Source: Dipteris shenzhenensis
Lineage: Eukaryota > Polypodiophyta > Polypodiopsida > Gleicheniales
Length of the DNA: 64,000 nt
Reading direction: 5' to 3' (one strand)
Assembly: GCA_047967505.1 (NCBI GenBank)
Contig: CM106541.1
The notes below the pieces were generated by a model. The model was not told the DNA's origin. It saw only the letters and a program-made list of their open reading frames with translations, and ran no database searches. The position numbers and the translations under genes are program-made. Positions 57,240-64,000 of this stretch are shown piece after piece. The number at the start of each line of letters is the position of its first letter. The stretch's first letter is position 1.

Positions 57240-57944
57240 TAGGCATAGGCAAAGGAAAAGAGGAAGAAGAGGGAAAGGAAAAGAGATTGGAAGAGGGGAA
57301 AGAGAGAAGAAGAGGAAAAGAGGAAGAAGAGGAAAAGAGGAAGAGATTGGAAGAGGGGAAAGAGAGAAGAAGAGGGAAAGGAAAGAGGGAAAGAAGAGGA
57401 AGAAGAGGGAAAGAAGAGGGAAAGAAGAGGAAGAAGAGGGAAAAGAGAAGGAAGAGGAAAATAGGAAGAAGAGGGAAAGGAAAAGAGATTGGAAGAGGGG
57501 AAAGAGAGAAGAAGAGCGAAAGAAAAGAGGAAGAAGAGGAAAAGAGGAAGAAGAGGGAAAGGAAAAGAGATTGGAAGAGGGGAAAGAGAGAAGAAGAGGA
57601 AAAGAGGAAGAAGAGGGAAAGGAAAAGAGATTGGAAGAGGGGAAAGAGAGAAGAAGAGGGAAAGGAAAGAGGGAAAGAAGCATAAGCATGAGCATAAGAG
57701 AAGGAGACATATGCTCATGCTTATGCTTATGCATGAGCATAAGAGCATGAGCATGAAAGAGGGAAAAGAGGGGGGAAAAGAGGAGAAGAGAGAAGAAGAG
57801 GGAAAGGAAGAGACATTGGAAGAAGGAAAGAGGGGGGGAAAGAGAGAAGAAGAGGGAAAGGAAAGAGGGAAAAAGAGACATATGCATGAGCATATGTCTT
57901 CTTCTCTTATGATCATGCATAAGCATAAGCATGAGCATAGGTTC
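57240..57944. repeat. GA-rich minisatellite with long hairpins
   Basis: GGAAAAGAGATTGGAAGAGG plus GGAAAGAGAGAAGAAGAG recurs at about 57,277, 57,337, 57,480, 57,560 and 57,620. At 57,680-57,726 a 17-bp perfect inverted repeat (GCATAAGCATGAGCATA) and at 57,880-57,903 a second hairpin (GACATATGC/GCATATGTC) break the purine tract. Confidence 0.8.
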
Positions 57945-59219
57945 TATGAATAGATACAGGGCAAGATTAGTTGTCAAGGGGTATGCATAGACATATGGCA
58001 TTGATTATAAAGAAACATTCAGTCCGGTTGCAAGGATGGCAACTGTAAGAGCAGTTATTGCTATAGCTACATCAAAGGGATGGTCTTTACATCAGATGGA
58101 TGTAAAGAATGCTTTCTTGCATGGTGATTTACAAGAAGAGATCTATATCCCAGAGCATGGTCTGACAAGATAGGACAGTATCTTTTCACTATTGCCTTTC
58201 ATATTTCCAAGGCAGATTTCTTACTTTTTGTGAGAAAAACAAAGAAAGGTATTATGCTGCTTGTCATTTATGTTGATGATCTGATCATCACAGGTGATAG
58301 TGATGAAGACGTCCTTCATGTGAAAATGCTATTGAAGCCGAAGTTTGAGAGAGCTGCATTCCTTCTTAGGCATTGAGGTGATTAGATCCACAAGTGGGAT
58401 ATGGCTCTTGCAGAGGTAGTATGGATTGGACATGGTATCCAAATATGGGATGACAGGCTATAAGCCTATTTCAGTTCCTTTGGAGTAGAATGTGAAGCTA
58501 AGCGCAGATGCAGGTGAGCCTTTGGAAGACCCCACTATGTACAAACGCATAGTAGAAAGTTTGATTCATATGACTATTACCAGGCCAGATTTGAGCTATG
58601 TTGTTGGGTTGGTAAGTCAGTTTATGCAGGCTCCAAGGAAACTACATTTGGATGCGGCTAGACACATACTGAGGTATGTGAAGTCCACATTGCAGTATGG
58701 ACTATTTTATAAGACTGGGGTTCAATTACAGTTGCATGGATACACTGATGCTTATTGGGCTGGTAGTATTTCTAATAGACGATCTACCAGTGGATATATG
58801 TTCTCTTTTAGGAGTGCTGCAGTCACTTAGAGCAGTAAGAAATAGCCTACAGTTGCCTTGTTGAGCATAAAGGCTGAGTACAAGGGTGCAGCAATGGCTG
58901 CATGTGAGGTAGCTTGGTTGCATAAGCTACTCTATGATATGCATTTGTCTACAGATGGTGGGCCAGTTGTCATTTATTGTGACAACATAAGCAGTATACA
59001 CTTGGCAAATAACCCAGTCTATCATGCTAGAACAAAGCACATTGAGGTGCATTATCACTATGTGTGGGAGAAGGTTCTAGTAGGTCTTATTGATCTAGTT
59101 TATGTCAGCAGAGAGGATCAAGCAGCTGACATATTCACGAAGGCATTGGGCGTAGAAAAGCTGTGCAAGTTCAGAGACCTGCTTGGTGTGTATGAATTGA
59201 GATTGAGCTCGAGGGGGAG
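57945..59219 (+). pseudogene. Second copia element, 5'-truncated, RT and RNase H relic
   Basis: RT starts at about 57,950 (RLVVKGYA, then [19 protein letters not shown]), with [20 protein letters not shown] and YVDDLIIT (58,275). RNase H follows (58,490-59,180): GYTDAYWAGS, YCDNISSIHLANNP, TKHIEVHYHYV, AADIFTKALG. Gag, protease and integrase are missing; the left join is inside the hairpin/GA sequence. Stops are mostly TAG. Sequence differs from the first copia, so a separate family. Confidence 0.85.
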
Positions 59220-59480
59220 TGTTGAGATATCGAGCTCCACTTGTGATATGCCAGGGTGACCTATGTACCCTAGTTAGTGGCTCAGTTAGCATGCCACCTT
59301 AGTTAGCTGAGTTTGGTTTGAGACCCACATATAGGGTTCAACTATTCCCTTGTACTTGAGTTCTTTTGGCTTTCACAACTAAGAAGAGGAAAACTATTTT
59401 TAGCCTCCACCTTTGTGTATATGCCCCCATTGTGTGTGTGAGAAAGCCACAAGTGAGACTCCTCCCTTTTCTCCCACTCT
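59220..59480 (+). repeat. 3' LTR remnant of the second copia element
   Basis: After the purine tract GAGCTCGAGGGGGAG the sequence begins TGTTGAGATATCGAGCTCC, a typical copia LTR start. The end is not clear; no 5' LTR is present for comparison. Confidence 0.6.
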
Positions 59481-59482
59481 CT

Positions 59483-60283
59483 TCACATAAACTTCATGGC
59501 CATGCTCACATCCTTTGCAATCTTGTTCTTATACGATTGCAATGTCCTCGAGTCCACATTGCTGCTGCAATCCATGTCTTGAAGTTGTGGTGGTGCAATG
59601 GTTTGCAGACGGCCATAGCTTGATGATGTCATTGGAGTGATGTATGTTGCATTATACCAATACACATTCTTCATTTGCAAGGAGGCCAACTCCTCCCTGG
59701 CATGCATTTGCTTACCTAAATCCTCATGAATCACAGCAGTGAACTTGCCTATGAATGATTCAACTGGTTTTCACTCCTCGAGGTCTAAAGGGAAAACATC
59801 TACCACCATGAATAAGAGCTCTTAGAAACCAAACACAAAATTTCCAAATGGACTCATTACACTTACAAGTGAAAAAGGTACATAGATAGAAAGGCTCACA
59901 GTGTGATGGTATCCTAGATTGATTGAATGATGGAGGAAGCTGCATATCTTTTCCCATGTAAACATGTTGCACTTTTGCAAGCCATCCTTTCTTCCCAAAC
60001 TTGAACTTCAAGATGCACCCTTTCCACTCATGCAAGATGCCACCTCTCTTGCTCTTAGGAAGCTTATGTGGACCTTTGACCGATCCTTTCATCACTATCC
60101 AGTCATTTAAGTTGTAGGTGCAAGGGATCCACTCATCCAATGAATTTCTGGTGTTGTGGAAGACACAAGAGGTCATAGCATTGCGTGGTCTTGTAGCCTT
60201 TCTCATCACCATGCTTGTAGAGGTTGCAACAGCAAGAATGGGACTCCTACACAAGGCAATGTAGCTCCAACAAAGGCACAAAA
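59483..60283 (-). pseudogene. Unknown gene fragment left of CACTA E
   Basis: Minus-strand exons read SLDEWIPCTYNLNDWIVMKG, GGILHEWKGCILKFKFGKKG, then FIGKFTAVIHEDLGKQMHAR and ARE-ELASLQMKNVYWYN, with a stop between. Codon pattern and a plausible intron suggest a real former gene. I do not recognise it. The CACTA terminus at 60,284 cuts its 5' part. Confidence 0.4.
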
Positions 60284-60329
60284 CACTACTACACACGGGT
60301 CCTATTCCGACGTTTAATTATCGACATTT

Positions 60330-60500
60330 AGCGGGCGCGGGGTGCTAATTGTCAATAATGAAAGCGGGATTCGCTAAGTGTCGCTATATAGCAACTTTAT
60401 ATAAGTGTCGCTATATAGTGACTTTTTGTAAAAAAGAGTTGCTATACAGCGACTCTTATTAGAATTGTGAATGGTCATTATATAGCGACACTGAGAAGTT
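60330..60500. repeat. Subterminal array of CACTA E
   Basis: About six GTCGCTATATAG(C/T)GAC words and worn forms in both directions, shared with 49,650-49,770. Confidence 0.8.
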
Positions 60501-60703
60501 TCTTATATCAACATTTTACAAAGAGTGTTTTTTCCTATACTAACCTTAAAATATAGTTTTTCCCAATGATATTTTTTTTTTCCTTTTTATACATGTTTGA
60601 TCCTTTGAGAGAATAAAAGTACAAGACCATGTACATCAAACCTTTGAAGCTCATATATATATTCATGTCCAAGTTTGAGATGAAAAAAATCAATGAAGAG
60701 CAT

Positions 60704-63700
60704 TTACATTGACTGTTTCAAGTCTAACGCACCAAACAAGTCTATCTCTAACTCCATACCGAGTTGATCTCCTATATCATCATCATACTCTAGTATCATA
60801 TGTTCACTTAAGAGTACTTGATCATCTTCTTCAATAAAGTGTGGTGATTCTTGATGATCGTCATCTTCTTCCTCAATATCGTGATCTCCGTCTTCCTCCC
60901 ATACGATGTCATTATGCACATCTTCCTCTTGGCTCATATTGTTTTCTTCATCTTCTTTGCTAGATCCATTTGGATCAATTGGATCCGGCATTTGTAGTGG
61001 CATCTCCATATCCACATCTCTATCTTTAAAATTTTGCTTACTTTGTGGTGCAACTTGGATCATGTATCACCATTTTGGATCAGAAAGATTTGGATGAAAA
61101 ACCACCTATATTGAAGATGGGTGCCAAATGCCATCAATTATATATATGAAATTATGCTTAAGTACATGTATCAATGGATCTTTAAAAATGAAAGCTTCAA
61201 TTAATTAAATCATTGGTATGCACTTGCTCACAATGCTCGGTAAGAACAAAAGTATCACTTTCATTGGTCCAAAGTTTGGTGGAATCTATTGCAAAGAAAC
61301 CACTAGTGTCTTTTCTCACTGTCGCACGGGGACCGTTGTAAATAGTTCTAAACCATTTACATCAAGAATGAAAATGCTAAATCGTATGAAATCAATTTCA
61401 TAGATTTCGTGTATGGTTCCACAATAATCCAACTATGAGAAGAGAAGATTAGTATCTGAAGCACTTGCTCGGCTATCTTGTGTGAAGTTAGCCATGACTC
61501 CACAATCATATGTGACTCTCTTTGAATCGATGCATTCCACATGAAAATGTCGTCCATATGACCATAGTGCACTGTACTTTTTGTACTACAAAAGAGCATC
61601 ACTAAAGCAATGAAGATGCATCTATTTTATAGCGTATATTGCCATAAATAATTACTTAATTATGTCAAGAGGTAAGAAACTTACATGCATCATACATCCA
61701 GATGATAACTCTCGCTCGCGCTCATTTATTGTCTCTCCATCGCATTTGGCTTTACGTAGCGCCAATTGTAGCCAATCAAGTGACATGTGAGTGGGGAGAA
61801 GGACGAGATCCAGTGGATATGGTTGCAATCGCCTGTACATTACTCTAAATCTCCTCCTTGCATTTATTCTTTCTGCTTTAGCTGCTTCATATCTCTCAAT
61901 CCACTTCTGCATCTCCTTGCTATTGAGGATACAAAACTTATTGAATCTCTCCATCTGATGTTTGTTCATCTTTCTTTCAATCCCTTTTCCTTGGGGAACC
62001 TTGCCAATGATGTGATCATCATCCTCATTATGCCAAGCTTGTGGCTTATCGTGATCCGTGGATGCAAGAAACTGTGTGATATATACTAATGACACCTGCA
62101 CAAGCCATCCTTTTGCCATGCTTGCTTCTGGTCTTGCTCTTTGTCTTACAAATCCCTTCAAAGTTTTCATAAACTGCTCGATAAAAAACATCCACCGACT
62201 ATGAACGGTACCTGCAATGGCCACCTCATCAACTATTTGCACAAGCAAGTGCACTTGAGTTGTCATAATGCTCAAGGGAAAGTGCTTCTCAAGCAAGCAT
62301 ATGGCTTCGATGGATTCCACCCTAGCTTTCTCGATGCTCAATATGGAGATCTCTTTTTTAGATATTCACCTAGTTCACATGCTCATATAAGATATATTCA
62401 TAATCAGTCTACAGATTATTAAGCTTAAATTGAAGAAAATGCAATCAATGTGATTTGATAGTAAGCATATCTTACAATACCACTGATCTTGAATATAGCA
62501 TTTCTAACATCTTCTTGTAAGCACCCTTTTATTGTAATTGGGAGGATGAACTATCAAAGCAACAAAGAAGGCATGTCAATAATATAACATAATCATAATT
62601 ACACTAACGCATCATGATTATTGGTATACTAATCCTACAGCTTAGAATACCTGTAAGACCTTGTGCCAATCATGGGATTTGAGCCCACTAAGCTTATTGT
62701 CCTTTGAAAATGCTCCTTTCAAGCAATGCATGTACCCTATGGGTGTTTGAAAAGAGGCAATGTCCGCCTTGACTGCTGCCTCCTCTCTCGTGGAGAGGAT
62801 CCATGTTTCTTTTGGGAGGATAACTTTTCCCAAAGCACGCACTTGGGGCCACAAACGAGACATCCTATTCATAGCACGCAATCTTATCACACTCCTCTCG
62901 AGTCTTTGGAACCAACCAAGTGTGCCCAAATAGTAGCCCCCACATTCTTGAATATATGCACGGGATCCAAGAGATGATTGATTTGTAACTGACCCCGATA
63001 AGGAAGCTCATGAAATATTGATAGCCTCGTCATACCATGAGGAGGTTCCTCTCTGTTCACCCTCCAAGCTTGAATCCAGTCACTTGCCTTTAAATATAGT
63101 GGTGGTGGATCAAGCTGACCTCCACGCGTGAGATGGTCTAGTGGAAGGTACCGAGCGTGACCTTTATAAACATTTTTTATCATATGTTTGGAGTATCATG
63201 CAAGCGATTTCAAACCCAATCCACAAACAAGACAAGCATGTTACCCACTAGTAACAAGTCCTGCACGTGTGCATAAATGTGTTAGTATAAGACATGCATG
63301 TGAAAAAGTCACAAAAGCATAATTCTATATTATACATGTAAAGACACAACCACGTACCTGCGCACTCTCCATATCCTGGGTAGTCATGCATGGTCCACAT
63401 CAAGATACCCCTAACCAAAATATCATTGGTATGTCTAGGAGCTCTGGACATATCAAAGACCCACACTCCTCTCCATAAGATCTATAACTCCTCTATCAAA
63501 GGTGCCATGTACACGTCCATATTTTTGGCCTTGTACTTCCATGGCACAAGTAGTGCAAGCATAAGGTGTCCCTTCTTTATTGTTAGCCATGGTGGGATAT
63601 TGTAATTCACCAAGACTATGGGCCATGTCGACCAAGATGTCAAGCACAACTCGAAAGGATTCATGCCATCCATGGCGAGCCCAAGATGTAAGTTGCGTGG

Positions 63701-64000
63701 CTCCCTCATAAAGTCCGGCCAGTGATTGTCTATGTGCTTCGAAGCTGCACAATCTGTGGGAATCCTCAATGTGTCATTAGTGGACTGATGAGATGCATGC
63801 CAAGTCATCAACTCCGCTACGGATTTGCATCGGAACATGTGTTGTATTCTTGCAATGATGGGAAAGTGTCTCAAGACCTTTACCGATATCTGCTTACCCT
63901 GCAAGTCATCTCTATATCATTGTTTCCCACACTTCGGACAACTGGCCAAATCTCCATGCTCACGAGATGAAAGAGAATACATTCATTACAGTAAGCATGG
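60704..64000 (-). pseudogene. CACTA transposase gene (tnp2, DUF4218, DUF4216) of E, 5' outside window
   Basis: Reading leftwards: tnp2 core with LRIPTDCAASKHID, GLAMDGMNPFE (63,680), HDYPGYGECAG (63,370), LLDPVHIFKNV (62,960) and SHDWHKVLQ (62,660); DUF4218 (62,341-61,652: TTQVHLLVQIVDEVA, RWMFFIEQFMKTLKGFVR); DUF4216 in a frame with YDCGVMANF and LDYCGTIHEIYEIDF (61,560-61,370), then KWFRTIYNGPRATVR (61,345); finally an acidic tail ending ALDLKQSM at 60,704. Stops occur after LIEEL (63,481), in DUF4216 (61,435) and before YMIQVAP (61,064). Divergence from A, C and D is large. Confidence 0.82.

Larger units (their letters stand above)
60284..64000 (-). mobile_element. CACTA element E (family 2), canonical CACTACTACA end, runs out of the window
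   Basis: CACTACTACACACGGGT at 60284 is a textbook CACTA terminus. GTCGCTATATAGC-type subterminal words fill 60,330-60,500. The tnp2 gene ends towards this terminus, so it is the 3' end of the element; the 5' half lies beyond 64,000. The flanking target duplication cannot be checked. Confidence 0.88.

Noticed and set aside
61357-61602. 81-residue minus-strand ORF in element E
   Set aside because: The neighbouring frame matches DUF4216 of family 1 (YDCGVMANF), so this is a shadow.
1-64000. tRNA and rRNA genes
   Set aside because: I saw no cloverleaf with intact A and B boxes and no conserved rRNA segment; only the copia primer site refers to a tRNA.

Overview
The window is nuclear DNA of a land plant. 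The clearest anchor is the 3' part of a spliced JAZ (TIFY) jasmonate-repressor gene at the left edge (1-1207), with a ZIM/TIFY motif, a Jas degron and the Jas intron in the expected place. Everything else is repeat and transposon DNA of plant type: CACTA/EnSpm elements with tnp2, DUF4218 and DUF4216 coding parts, a Ty1-copia retrotransposon with both LTRs, and MITEs. A DUF7869 element and an EEP nuclease of CR1/Helentron type would fit a non-flowering plant (fern, lycophyte, bryophyte or gymnosperm) better than an angiosperm, but that is inference; the species cannot be named from the sequence.

Layout: 1-1207 JAZ; 1.2-3.9 kb spacer with a duplicated 3' flank, an EEP nuclease relic and minisatellites; 3.9-6.5 kb DUF7869 transposase-like gene (minus strand, one in-frame stop), cut by a CACTA element. 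6.5-12.9 kb CACTA copy A (family 1), which runs into a second 5' end (B) at 12,880, which itself ends abruptly in a satellite array at 13,371. 13.4-20.8 kb satellite of 182-bp monomers in 546-bp trimers, with a 1,897-bp tandem duplication. 21.0-26.0 kb purine-rich domain, first G-rich and then GA-rich, with recurring GC palindromes. 27.0-31.5 kb a decayed gene with three tandem Ulp1/C48-like cysteine-protease modules. 31.5-33.9 kb minisatellites and a small broken ORF.

34.0-48.9 kb is a nested stack: an old family-1 CACTA copy (D) is split by a block holding a foldback, a 247-bp MITE with 8-bp target duplications, a GA tract and, inside that tract, a complete 8,021-bp CACTA copy (C, 36,151-44,171) with matching termini and an AGA target duplication. 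C carries a 655-bp hairpin MITE; the tnp2 of D carries a second copy of the 8-bp-TSD MITE. 48.9-60.3 kb holds an unknown gene fragment, a family-2 TNPA-like gene (F) split by a Ty1-copia element (50,710-56,219), a GA tract with hairpins, a second 5'-truncated copia and another unknown gene fragment. From 60,284 to the window end lies a canonical CACTACTACA-type element (E) with tnp2 on the minus strand.

How parts work together: in family-1 elements a TNPA-like gene and the tnp2 gene are transcribed divergently, and the GCGTCTATAGACGCG-type motif found at the element ends also fills the region between the two genes. Reading frames of the transposons are mostly broken by in-frame stops, often TAG where a sister copy or the protein family has CAG, which is what decay of methylated cytosines would leave. 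No rRNA, tRNA or CRISPR was seen.
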